A DNA stretch of 64,000 nt from positions 372,001-436,000 of the forward strand of contig NZ_VFNC01000002.1 of NCBI RefSeq assembly GCF_006715395.1. Direction: 5' to 3'. Under the pieces are notes generated by a model. It was not told the DNA's origin. It did no database searches and saw only the letters and a list, made by a program, of their open reading frames with translations. Position numbers and translations under genes: made by a program. Shown piece after piece: positions 51,350 to 59,457 of the stretch; position 1 is the first letter of the stretch, and each line of letters opens with the position of its first letter. Source of the DNA: Streptomyces sp. SLBN-31 (GTDB taxonomy: Bacteria; Actinomycetota; Actinomycetes; Streptomycetales; Streptomycetaceae).

Positions 51350-52558
51350 TCAGACGGCGGCATAGCGGTTGGCGGGGCGCGCGAGGCCCAACAGGCCGCG
51401 CAGGGTGTCGGCTTCGTAGGCGGTGCGGAAGACACCCCGGCGCTGGAGTTCGGGGACCAGGCCGCGGGTGATGGCGGGCAGGTCGTGTCCGGCTACGGCG
51501 GGCCGCAGCCGGAACCCGCTCAGCCCTTCCTCCGACACCTCCTGCAACAGATCAGCGAGTTGAGCGGGAGTGCCGGCGAAGATGCGGGCGTCGCTGGTAT
51601 ACGGCTCACCCGCGAGGGCGTCGAGCCGTGCGCGCCGGTCCTCCGCGGCGGCCTGCTCGTCGTCCACGAAGACCACCAGGTCCCCGAAGACGTGCAGGGG
51701 TTCACCGGCCCGTCCTGCCGCCTCCTGCTCGGCCCGGATCTCGGCGACGATCGCCCGGGCGTGCGCGGCATCCTGCGGAGTGACGTAGCCGACGTCGGCC
51801 TGGCGGGCCAACAGCCGGTAGGGAACGGTCTGGTGGGCGAGGGCGGTGACCAGGGGCTGGCCCTGGGGCGGGCGCGGGGTGATGGAGGGTCCCTTGACAC
51901 TGAAGTGCTTGCCCTGGAAGTCGATGTAGTGCAGCTTGTCGCGGTCGATGAAGCGTCCGGTGGCGGCGTCCCGGATCTCCGCGTCGTCCTCCCAGCTGTC
52001 CCAGAGCCGGCGCACGACCTCGACGTGGTCCGCGGCCTCGTCGAAGAGGTCCGTGAGCCGTTCTTGTCCGGCCGGGCTCCGCAGTTCGTTCAGGTCGATC
52101 GGCGGGAAGACGCGGCGGCCGAAGTGGCCGGCCTCGTGCGGCCGGGCGGAGATCTGCACCCGTAGGCCTGCGCGGCCGGTGCTGACGTAGTCGAGGGTGG
52201 CGATCGCCTTGGAGATGTGGAACGGCTCGGTGTGGGTGGCGATCACGGTCGGCACCAGGCCGATGTGCCGGGTCAGGGGTGCGATCCGGGCGGCGGTCAG
52301 TACGGCGTCCAGCCGACCGCGAACCTGGTCGGTGCGGCCGTCGAGTTCGCCGTAGGAGGAAGACTGCAAGGCGAGGCCGTCCTCGAAGGTGACGAAGTCG
52401 AGCAGGCCGCGCTCGGCCTCGGCGACGAGGTCCGCCCAGTATCCGGCGGTGAACAGGTCGCGGGGGCGGGCGACTTGCTCACGCCAGGAGGCGGGATGCC
52501 AGCCGGTTCCGTCGAGGGCGACGGCAAGGTGCAGAGGAGTGCGAGGAGTTGTGGACAC
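51350..52558 (-). CDS. LLM-class flavin monooxygenase
   Basis: A 402-residue luciferase-fold enzyme related to the NtaA group but shorter. 'LAVALDGTGWHPASWRE' at the N-terminus, 'LDYVSTGRAGLRVQISARP' and 'TALAHQTVPYRLLARQADVG' are the recognisable blocks. It starts at GTG 52558 (GGAAAGG upstream). It precedes the NtaA-like gene by 20 bp, so the two are co-transcribed. Confidence 0.86.
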   Translation of the reverse strand: MSTTPRTPLHLAVALDGTGWHPASWREQVARPRDLFTAGYWADLVAEAERGLLDFVTFEDGLALQSSSYGELDGRTDQVRGRLDAVLTAARIAPLTRHIGLVPTVIATHTEPFHISKAIATLDYVSTGRAGLRVQISARPHEAGHFGRRVFPPIDLNELRSPAGQERLTDLFDEAADHVEVVRRLWDSWEDDAEIRDAATGRFIDRDKLHYIDFQGKHFSVKGPSITPRPPQGQPLVTALAHQTVPYRLLARQADVGYVTPQDAAHARAIVAEIRAEQEAAGRAGEPLHVFGDLVVFVDDEQAAAEDRRARLDALAGEPYTSDARIFAGTPAQLADLLQEVSEEGLSGFRLRPAVAGHDLPAITRGLVPELQRRGVFRTAYEADTLRGLLGLARPANRYAAV

Positions 52559-52602
52559 GAGGGTGCCTTTCCTGGAGGCGGGATGAGAGGGGCTCGGCAT
52601 GG

Positions 52603-53328
52603 CTATGCCGTTCTTTCCAGGGCCGCGGCGCCGGTGTGCCGGACGAGCGAGAAGACCGTACGGCTGCGCAGGGTGAAGCCGATCGACTCGTACAGCCGGA
52701 TCGCGTTCGCGTTGGCGGCCGCGGCGTGCAGGAAGGGCTGTTCTCCGCGCTCCTTGATGCCTGCGGCGACGGCACGGACCAGACGGGTGGCCAGCCCCCG
52801 GCCTCGGTGGTCGGGGTCGGTGCACACGGCGCTGATCTCGGTCCAGCCGGGCGGGTGCAGCCGCTCGCCGGCCAGGGCGATCAGCCGGCCGCGGTGGCGG
52901 ATGCCGAGGTAGGTGCCCATCTCGACGGTGCGGCGCCGGTAGGGGCCCGGCTCGGTGCGGGCGATCAGGTCGAGGATCTGGGGTACGTCGTCGCGGCCGA
53001 GGCGTACGGCCTCGGAGTCGGGCTCGGCGCGCAGGGAGGTGTCCACGAGCTGGACGCCGTGTCCGACGCTGACGACCTCCCAGCCGTCCGGCGCCTCGGT
53101 GACGCCTCGCACCGCGGCGGTGCCACCGGGGCCGACGAGACTGGCCAGGTCGGCCCAGGCGCGCGGGTCGTCCTCGTCGGAGAGGGCGTGGAAGGGGGCG
53201 ACGTCCTGGTGGTAGCGGGCGGCGTGGCCGATGCGTTCGGCGAAGTGGGCGTGGGGACCGGTGAGGGCGGCCCAGGCGGGGTTGTCCAGGACGTGCGAGG
53301 AGGTGGCGTCGACGGTGGTGACGGACAT
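52603..53328 (-). CDS. GNAT N-acetyltransferase
   Basis: A 241-residue acetyltransferase. The acetyl-CoA motif is 'AVCTDPDHRGRGLATRLVRA', followed by 'FLHAAAANANAIRLYESIGF'. The N-terminal 100 residues are a second, degenerate GNAT-like half. Start at ATG 53328. In B. subtilis the ytmI/yxe operons combine such acetyltransferases with the same monooxygenases and an ABC importer, where N-acetylation marks S-alkylcysteines for breakdown; the same role is inferred here. Confidence 0.84.
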   Translation of the reverse strand: MSVTTVDATSSHVLDNPAWAALTGPHAHFAERIGHAARYHQDVAPFHALSDEDDPRAWADLASLVGPGGTAAVRGVTEAPDGWEVVSVGHGVQLVDTSLRAEPDSEAVRLGRDDVPQILDLIARTEPGPYRRRTVEMGTYLGIRHRGRLIALAGERLHPPGWTEISAVCTDPDHRGRGLATRLVRAVAAGIKERGEQPFLHAAAANANAIRLYESIGFTLRSRTVFSLVRHTGAAALERTA

Positions 53329-53416
53329 GGTGTGGCGGTCTCCGGTGTGCGGCTCGGGATGTCCGGCGTGTGGGGACTCCACCGCGAGGTGGTGGTGGAG
53401 TCCCCACACGCGGTGG

Positions 53417-54445
53417 TCAGGAGTTGTCGAGCGGGAGTCCGGGCGGGTTGACCTCGGACTTGGCGACGGCCTCGTTGGAGAGGTTGTAGGCCTTGAGCCA
53501 CTCGGCGTACTGACCGTTCTTGATCAGGTAGTTGATGGCGTCGGCGAGCGGCTTGGCCAGCCCGCTGTCCTTCTTGGCGGTGGCCGCGATCAGGCCCTGA
53601 AGGCTCGCTCCGGCGCCCGAGTAGGTGCCCGCGGTGCGGGTGGCGTTGGGCGTGTTCGCGACCTGGCTGTTGTGGTAGGCGATGCCGGGGTTGGGGCCGA
53701 GGTACGCGTCAATCTTGCCGCTGGACAGGGCGAGGTAGACGCTGTTGCTGTCCTGGAAGTACTTGACGGTGAGCTTCTTGCCCTCCTTGGCCAGCTTCGC
53801 CTTCCACTCCAGGAGGATCTTTTCCTGGTTGGTGCCAGAGCTGACGGAGATCGTCTTGCCGGCGAGGTTCTCGTAGTCGCCGCCGAAGTTCCAGGTGCTC
53901 TTCTTGGGCACGGTGAAGGCGAGGTTGTCCTGCCGGTAGGAGGCGAACTCGTATTTCTTCTTGCGCTCTTCGGTGTCGGTGACGTTGGAGAACGCCACGT
54001 CGACCTTGCCGCTGTCGATGCCGACGAAGAGGTTCTCCCAAGTGGAGTTCTTCACCTCGGGCTTGAGGCCGAGGACCGCGGCGACCAGGCGACCGAAGTC
54101 GGGCTCCGCGCCGGTGAGGGTTCTCTGGTCGCCGCCGACGTAGGCCAGCGGCGGGAAGCCGGCGGGCAGGGCGCCGATGCCGATCTCCAGCTTGCCGCTC
54201 TTCTTGAGAGCGGCGGGCAGTTCGGAGCTGATCGACTTGACCTCGGAGACCTTGATGGTGGTCTGCTGGGCGGCGCCGTTGGAGGCCTGGCCGATGACGA
54301 CCTCGCCGGACGTGGCGGCGGTGTCGGTGGTGGTGGCCGCGTCGCTGTTGCCACCGCAGGCGGCGAGCCCGGTGACCAGGGAGGCGACGGCGGTCGCCGC
54401 GGTGATGCCGCGTATCGGGCTGCGTCGGGTGAAGTGGGTGCGCAT
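53417..54445 (-). CDS. Polar-amino-acid ABC transporter substrate-binding lipoprotein
   Basis: A 342-residue family-3 binding protein. The lipobox L-A-A-C gives a Cys near residue 30. The domain from 'GKLEIGIGALPAGFPPLAYV' to 'LIKNGQYAEWLKAYN' has the standard two-lobe pattern. Family 3 binds amino acids such as cystine, Glu or His. Together with the ATPase and permease it would import an organosulfur amino acid. Confidence 0.9.
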   Translation of the reverse strand: MRTHFTRRSPIRGITAATAVASLVTGLAACGGNSDAATTTDTAATSGEVVIGQASNGAAQQTTIKVSEVKSISSELPAALKKSGKLEIGIGALPAGFPPLAYVGGDQRTLTGAEPDFGRLVAAVLGLKPEVKNSTWENLFVGIDSGKVDVAFSNVTDTEERKKKYEFASYRQDNLAFTVPKKSTWNFGGDYENLAGKTISVSSGTNQEKILLEWKAKLAKEGKKLTVKYFQDSNSVYLALSSGKIDAYLGPNPGIAYHNSQVANTPNATRTAGTYSGAGASLQGLIAATAKKDSGLAKPLADAINYLIKNGQYAEWLKAYNLSNEAVAKSEVNPPGLPLDNS

Positions 54446-54514
54446 GGCCGTTCCTTGTCGCTCAGGGGCGGTGATGAGGGTGGTGGCGTGGGGGGAGGTC
54501 GTGGGGGCGGCGGG

Positions 54515-55312
54515 TCACAGGACCTTGCTGAGGAAGTCCCTGGTCCGCTCGTGCCGCGGTGCGTCGAGGATCTCGGAGGGCGGCCCCTGCTCGATGATCT
54601 TGCCGCCGTCGATGAAGACGACCCGGTCGGCGATCTCGCGGGCGAAGCCGATCTCGTGGGTGACGATGACGAGGGTGGTGCCGCTGGAGGCCAAGTCCCG
54701 TATGACGGCGAGGACTTCGCCGACCAGTTCGGGGTCCAGGGCGGAGGTGGGCTCGTCGAACAGGATGACGCCGGGGCGCAGGGCCAGTGCGCGGGCGATG
54801 GCGACGCGCTGCTGCTGGCCGCCGGAGAGCTGGCGCGGGTAGGCGCCGGTCCTGTCGGCGAGGCCGACCCGGCCGAGGAGCTCGCGGGCCAGCTCCTGGG
54901 CTTCGGGCCTGCCGAGCCGGCCGGTGGCAACCGGGGCCGCGGCCACGTTGTCCAGGACCGTCAGGTGCGGGAAGAGATTGAAGTTCTGGAAGACGAACCC
55001 GATCCGCCCGCGCTGGGTGAGGATGGCCCGCTCGCTCAGCTCCTTCAGCCGGTCGCCCTGCCGCTTCACGCCGATCGGCTCGCCGTTGATGCTGACGTGG
55101 CCGATCTCGGGCTTCTCCAGGTGGTTGATGACCCGCAGCAGGGTGGACTTGCCGGAGCCGGAGGGGCCGAGGATCACGGTGACCTCGCCGGGGCGGACGG
55201 TCAGGTCCACGCCGTCCAGGACCCGGTGGGTGCCGTACCACTTGTGCACGTCGTGCACCTCGACGGTGGCGGCTTCGACGTCCGCCACGGCGTCGGCGGT
55301 CTTGGCGGTCAT
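54515..55312 (-). CDS. Polar-amino-acid ABC transporter ATPase
   Basis: A 265-residue GlnQ/TcyN-type ATPase. Walker A 'GPSGSGKSTLLRVI', signature 'LSGGQQQRVAIARALA', Walker B 'VILFDEPTSALDPE' and H-loop 'VTHEIGFAR'. The start at ATG 55312 overlaps the permease stop by ATGA. Confidence 0.94.
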   Translation of the reverse strand: MTAKTADAVADVEAATVEVHDVHKWYGTHRVLDGVDLTVRPGEVTVILGPSGSGKSTLLRVINHLEKPEIGHVSINGEPIGVKRQGDRLKELSERAILTQRGRIGFVFQNFNLFPHLTVLDNVAAAPVATGRLGRPEAQELARELLGRVGLADRTGAYPRQLSGGQQQRVAIARALALRPGVILFDEPTSALDPELVGEVLAVIRDLASSGTTLVIVTHEIGFAREIADRVVFIDGGKIIEQGPPSEILDAPRHERTRDFLSKVL

Positions 55313-55728
55313 ACGGCGGCCTCCCGGCGGACGCGGGCCCGCAGGTCGGTGAGACCGGTGCGGAGCTTCTGCAGTGGCGCCGGCGGCAGGCTGCGGGTGG
55401 CGCCGCGGGCGTAGTGCCGCTCGACGTAGAACTGGATGACGGAGACGACGCTGGTGAGGATCAGGTACCAGACGGTGACGACCAGCAGGAGCGGCACGAT
55501 GTCGCCGGGGTAGGTGGAGCCCATGGTCTGCGCCGAGCCGAACAGGTCGAGCAGGTTGGTCACCAGTCCGTGGACGAACTGGGCGACCAGGACCAGGACG
55601 ATCGCGGTGGCGATCCAGCGTCCCGGCCGTCGCAACGGCAGCACTCGCTGGGCGGTGAGGGCCTTGGACGGTTGGGCGGCGCTGGGCGCCTCGGGCAACG
55701 TGACGGTGGCGCCAGGGGGTTCGCTCAT
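55309..55728 (-). CDS. Amino-acid ABC transporter permease with internal deletion
   Basis: 139 residues instead of about 290. The N-terminal part 'RWIATAIVLVLVAQFVHGLV' (first helix) is joined directly to the end part 'IVPLLLVVTVWYLILTSVVS', then 'YVERHYARGATR', the last helix and tail of the family. About 150 residues, four helices and the EAA loop that docks the ATPase are missing. The frame stays open, so the gene looks intact, but the importer is unlikely to work unless another permease substitutes. Confidence 0.8.
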   Translation of the reverse strand: MSEPPGATVTLPEAPSAAQPSKALTAQRVLPLRRPGRWIATAIVLVLVAQFVHGLVTNLLDLFGSAQTMGSTYPGDIVPLLLVVTVWYLILTSVVSVIQFYVERHYARGATRSLPPAPLQKLRTGLTDLRARVRREAAV

Positions 55729-55872
55729 GGTGGGCTCCGGCTGGGTGGGAACACCCCGGAGGCACGCCGGCATGCGGGGACGCACACGGCGGCGGGAGAC
55801 CGGGAGTGGGAAGGGCGACGGCACACCGCGCGGGCGGTGTCGGTCAGGGAGTGCGGGGGCTGCGGGGAGGTG

Positions 55873-56022
55873 TCAGCCCCGACAGCGGGCACGGCCCGGT
55901 GCGGTACACAGTGCGCTGTTGACGCGGAGCAGATCGACGGCGCGGTTGGCGACGAGCACGTTCGTGTACGCCGGTTCGCAGCCCTGGGAACGGCGTGCGG
56001 CCGTTCTGGGAGCTGCGTACAT
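55873..56022 (-). CDS. Sulfur-operon leader peptide 2
   Basis: 49 codons from ATG 56022. The centre 'LVANRAVDLLRVNSALC' carries the leader family core (V-D-L-L-R-V-x-S-A-L-C); the usual RRH is replaced by N-R-A. A GTG at 55959 would give a more typical short peptide starting at the core. It precedes the amino-acid ABC/monooxygenase unit by 145 bp. Confidence 0.68.
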   Translation of the reverse strand: MYAAPRTAARRSQGCEPAYTNVLVANRAVDLLRVNSALCTAPGRARCRG

Positions 56023-56226
56023 GGCGTCACCGTCACTGTTCCGGCCCTGTGGGCCTCGCGCTTACCGACGTGTCATCGGCCGGGTCGTCACCTGGGGCAC
56101 CCCACCGCGGCGCGAGGGTTGCCGGTCAGCAAGCCAGGGCTTGTCGCTGACACTCATGACCGTTCTGGGCCGTAGTCAAGACAACTGCCCGAACGTATGT
56201 CAACACCGGTCCACCAGGTGGAACGG

Positions 56227-57090
56227 CTAACGGGCCGCGTGTGCAGCCCAGTCGAGCATCTGGACGGCCGATCCGGCCGCCTCCCGCCCGCGGCACTGGG
56301 CGTGGTGGCGGCGGTCGATGCCGTCGAGGTTGAGGTGGATGCCGAAGGCGGGGTGGGCGGTCAGACGGCGGGCGTAGGACCACAGCGCCGGGTGGCCGGC
56401 GATGCGCTGGACCGCGGCGGCGTCGAGGTGGTGCCGGTGCACGGTGTCGAGCCGTATCAGCGCGACCCACAACTCGACGTCGGCGGCGGTGACTTCGTCG
56501 CGGATCAGGTAGGTTCGGCCGTCCAGCCAGCGGTCGAGGGCGCCGAGGGTCTCCAGCAGCGTGGCCAGGGCCATGTCACATTCCGCTGCCTCTCCGCCCA
56601 CGGCCCCGGCCCGCTGCGCCGCCCCCTCGATACCCTCCACGCACATCCGCTCCACCGCCTCGATCTCCGACTCCGCGCCGCACGGGTAGAGCGAGGGACC
56701 GCCGGTGTCGAAGCGGTGGGCGAGGTCGCGCATGATGTCCCGGTCATGGGTGCTGACGATCCGCCCTGACCAGCCGTCACTGAGGACCGGCGCCGCGGCC
56801 GGGCCGGGGTAGCGGTGCGCGCTCGCCTCGTACAGCGGGCGCAGGGCCGAGTGGCCGCCCTCGGGACAGTCGGGGACGGCGGGCAGGAGGGCCACCGGAC
56901 AGACGGCGTCCAGGCCGAGCAATGTGTGGGCGACGGCGATGCGCAGGCCGTCGGGACACGCGGTCGACAGATGGAGCCGGTAGCGGCCGGGAACGGCGTA
57001 GTGGCCGCTGCGCGCGTCCCTGCCGATGCGGCCACGGAAGGCCGGCGCGGGCCGGACGGAAACGTGGGCGGCCGGTGATGTGACGGTCAT
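56227..57090 (-). CDS. Glutathione-S-transferase-fold protein, glutathionyl-hydroquinone-reductase-like
   Basis: A 287-residue GST-like protein of the ECM4/Xi class. The N-terminal active-site word, usually C-P-W-A, reads 'TACPDGLRIAVAHTLLGLD' here, retaining Cys-Pro. The C-terminal helical domain includes 'YLIRDEVTAADVELWVALIR'. Streptomyces uses mycothiol, so a different thiol or lyase role is possible. A sulfur leader peptide lies upstream on the same strand, linking it to sulfur metabolism. Confidence 0.82.
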   Translation of the reverse strand: MTVTSPAAHVSVRPAPAFRGRIGRDARSGHYAVPGRYRLHLSTACPDGLRIAVAHTLLGLDAVCPVALLPAVPDCPEGGHSALRPLYEASAHRYPGPAAAPVLSDGWSGRIVSTHDRDIMRDLAHRFDTGGPSLYPCGAESEIEAVERMCVEGIEGAAQRAGAVGGEAAECDMALATLLETLGALDRWLDGRTYLIRDEVTAADVELWVALIRLDTVHRHHLDAAAVQRIAGHPALWSYARRLTAHPAFGIHLNLDGIDRRHHAQCRGREAAGSAVQMLDWAAHAAR

Positions 57091-57283
57091 GACTCTCCCC
57101 GAAAGCGGGCGCGGACGTACGCGCGGCGGAGGCGACATCGGGCTGGGCCCCGTGGTCGAATCCCCCTCGTCCGCCCGCCGGGGGCGTCGGGGATGCGACC
57201 ACGGAACCCCAGGAGCGGAGCTCACCTGGGCGCGCCGAACGGAAGGATGTCCCAGGGGACACTGTCGGCACGAAGGGCGCAGG

Positions 57284-57364
57284 TCAGCCCATGAGGCCGA
57301 GCGCGCTGCAGACGCGGAGCAGGTCGATGTGACGTCGGGAGGTCAGCAGAGGCGAACGGCTCAC
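57284..57364 (-). CDS. Sulfur-operon leader peptide 3
   Basis: 26 codons from GTG 57364. 'LLTSRRHIDLLRVCSALG' is nearly identical in its first half to leader peptide 1. It lies 194 bp before the GST-fold gene and 36 bp after a CCTA-N9-TAGG palindrome, as leader 1 does relative to its own copy. Confidence 0.78.
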   Translation of the reverse strand: MSRSPLLTSRRHIDLLRVCSALGLMG

Positions 57365-57786
57365 TCGGACAGTGACCGGATCAAGGCGCCTCATACTTCC
57401 CTACCTGTTCACTAGGATTCCCTCAGTGAGTGTCGATCCGACGGTCGGCGACGTCAAGAGGGCCGTCCCGCATCGCGGACACCCTGCCAGGTACCGGTGC
57501 CGACCCGGTCGGCCCAGGAAGGGGTCATACACGTGGTCCGGACATCGGACTGGTTTCGCCTGCCGGAGTACACCGGCAGCACCCTGCGCCGGCACCTCGA
57601 CCTGCGCGCAGCTCTCGACACAGGTCCAGGACACATGACTGACAAAAAGCTGTCACACGCGCACCGGAATGCGGCTGCGCCCGGCACCTGTTCTGGACTG
57701 AATGACTGTTGGTGCAGCGCACGCCCGCTGGGCGGGCGGCCCTCAACCTGCGCACCAAGACATCCCCGATCCGAAGGAGATCCTCC
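57365..57786. other. Region between leader peptide 3 and the DUF1684 gene
   Basis: It holds the palindrome at 57400 and otherwise no convincing gene. A plus-strand frame around 57535-57700 contains protein-like text ('SDWFRLPEYTGSTLRRHLDL') but has no recognisable start or family. It could be a gene fragment. Confidence 0.35.
57400..57416 (-). promoter_or_regulatory. CCTA-N9-TAGG palindrome, sulfur operator candidate 3
   Basis: On the minus strand it reads CCTAGTGAACAGGTAGG, compared with CCTAGCAAGCAGGTAGG at 35000. Position relative to leader peptide 3 mirrors that of copy 1. Confidence 0.55.
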
Positions 57787-58611
57787 ATGACCACCGAGGC
57801 CACCACGACGGACCTCCATGCCTTCACCGAGGCATGGCTGGAGTGGTACCGCGCCCAGGAGGCCCGACTCGCCGCCCCGCACGGGTTCCTGGCGGTCACC
57901 GGACTGCACTGGCTCGACGACCGGCCGCAGCGCTTCCCGGACGCGCCCGGCGCCTGGCACACAGGTCTGGAGGGGGTCGTCGTCACCCTCGACGACGGCG
58001 AGGAATTGGTCGTCGACGGAACGCCGGTGCACGGTGAGCACCGCTTCGGTGTGCTCCCCGAGCGCGGTGGCGTCGACGCCGTCTGGGGAGACGCCGTGAT
58101 CGAGGTCGCCCGGCGTGGCGGACAGGACATCGTGCGCCCCCGGCACCCGGACGCTCCGCTGCGTACGGCCTTCACCGGAACGCCCGCCTACGCTCCCGAC
58201 CCCCGATGGACGGTGACCGGCCGTTACATCCCCTTCGACACACCGCGGCCGACCACCGTCGGCGCTGCGGTCGAGGGCCTGGAGCACGTCTACGACGCTC
58301 CGGGCAGGGTCGAGTTCGAGCTGGACGGGCGGCAACTGTCGCTGACCTCGTTCCCCGGCTCCGGCGGGGGTCGGTTGATGGTCCTGTTCACCGACGCGAC
58401 CTCTGGGGTCACCACCTACGCGGCCAACCGGGCCCTGACCCTGGAACCGCCCGCCGCCGACGGCACGGTCGTCCTGGACTTCAACCGGGCCGCGAACCTG
58501 CCGTGCGCCTACACCGACCTGGCCACCTGCCCGCTGCCCCCGGCCGAGAACCGGCTGCCGGTGGCGATCGAGGCGGGGCACAAGATCCCCCGCGAGCGCG
58601 GCGGTTCCTGA
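57787..58611 (+). CDS. DUF1684 protein
   Basis: A 274-residue soluble protein. Family words are 'GFLAVTGLHWLDDRPQRF', 'IPFDTPRP' and 'NLPCAYTDLATCPLPPAENR'. The last contains two Cys, spaced by eight, near the C-terminus. DUF1684 proteins have no established function. It has a strong AAGGAG before ATG 57787. It may be co-transcribed with the P-loop protein 62 bp downstream. Confidence 0.9.
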   Translation: MTTEATTTDLHAFTEAWLEWYRAQEARLAAPHGFLAVTGLHWLDDRPQRFPDAPGAWHTGLEGVVVTLDDGEELVVDGTPVHGEHRFGVLPERGGVDAVWGDAVIEVARRGGQDIVRPRHPDAPLRTAFTGTPAYAPDPRWTVTGRYIPFDTPRPTTVGAAVEGLEHVYDAPGRVEFELDGRQLSLTSFPGSGGGRLMVLFTDATSGVTTYAANRALTLEPPAADGTVVLDFNRAANLPCAYTDLATCPLPPAENRLPVAIEAGHKIPRERGGS

Positions 58612-58673
58612 GCCGGGGCCCGCCCTTGACCAACTGCAAGACGTCTTCGCCCGATCACGAACCGGGGGCATCC

Positions 58674-59192
58674 ATGCAACGCATCTTGGTGGTGGGCGTC
58701 ACCGGCTCGGGCAAGTCCACCCTCGCCCGAGCGCTGAGCAGTCGTCTGGGCCTGCCGCACCACGAGATGGACGCCCTGTACTTCAACGGCCCCGACTGGT
58801 CCGTCAACGGCGAGCTGACCGAAGACGTATCGAGGCTCACCGCCGAGCCCGGCTGGATCATCGACTCCATCGGCTATCCGGAAGTCCGGGACCTGCTGTG
58901 GAACCGAGCCGACACGGTGATCTGGCTGGACTGTCCCAAACGCGTCGTCATGCCTCGCGTCCTGCGCCGGTCCTTCCGGCGCACCGTCACACGCGAGGCA
59001 CTCTTCGGTGGCAACAGGGAGACCTGGAAGGACTGGCTGAGCCGGGAGCACCCGGCCTGGTGGGCATGGTCCCAACACGGCACCCGCCACCGAGAAATCG
59101 AGAGCCGGGTGAACGACCCCCGCTTCGCCCCTCTCCACACCCTCCGCTTCGCCCACCCCGATGACACGGCGGCCTGGCTGACGTCCCTGTGA
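58674..59192 (+). CDS. P-loop nucleoside/adenylate-kinase-like protein
   Basis: A 172-residue ATPase-like protein of the AAA_17/topology-modulation group. The P-loop is 'ILVVGVTGSGKSTLARALS', and 'IIDSIGYPEVRDLLWNRAD' with 'VIWLDCPKRVV' form the core. Chromosomal members are often called 'adenylate kinase' without proof. Its start is ATG 58674. No partner is evident. Confidence 0.88.
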   Translation: MQRILVVGVTGSGKSTLARALSSRLGLPHHEMDALYFNGPDWSVNGELTEDVSRLTAEPGWIIDSIGYPEVRDLLWNRADTVIWLDCPKRVVMPRVLRRSFRRTVTREALFGGNRETWKDWLSREHPAWWAWSQHGTRHREIESRVNDPRFAPLHTLRFAHPDDTAAWLTSL

Positions 59193-59300
59193 GCCGCGGG
59201 CCGGACAGGCAGTCCCGGTATCCCTCGTGTGGCCCGCCGCTGGCCGCGACCGGCGTCGGTGGCGGTCACGCTGGCATCCCGCAACCGAAACGGGGTTCCC

Positions 59301-59457
59301 ATGAAACTGTCGCCGGCGATCGTGGTCGGGGCGCTGACCACGGCACTCTGCTCAGCCGCGGGCTCCGTACAGGCTGCCGCGTCCGCAGCCCGGGCACGGC
59401 GGCGACACCATTACCTGACAGGGGTGGCGCTCCGCCCCGTCACCCGTGTGTGCGCTG
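59301..59457 (+). other. Possible signal-peptide fragment
   Basis: A plus-strand frame starts at ATG 59301 with 'MKLSPAIVVGALTTALCSAA' and 'GSVQAAASA', a convincing secretion signal. Protein-like text ends shortly after, and the frame then runs antisense to the Ser/Thr kinase gene. It is either a gene truncated by rearrangement or chance. Confidence 0.3.
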
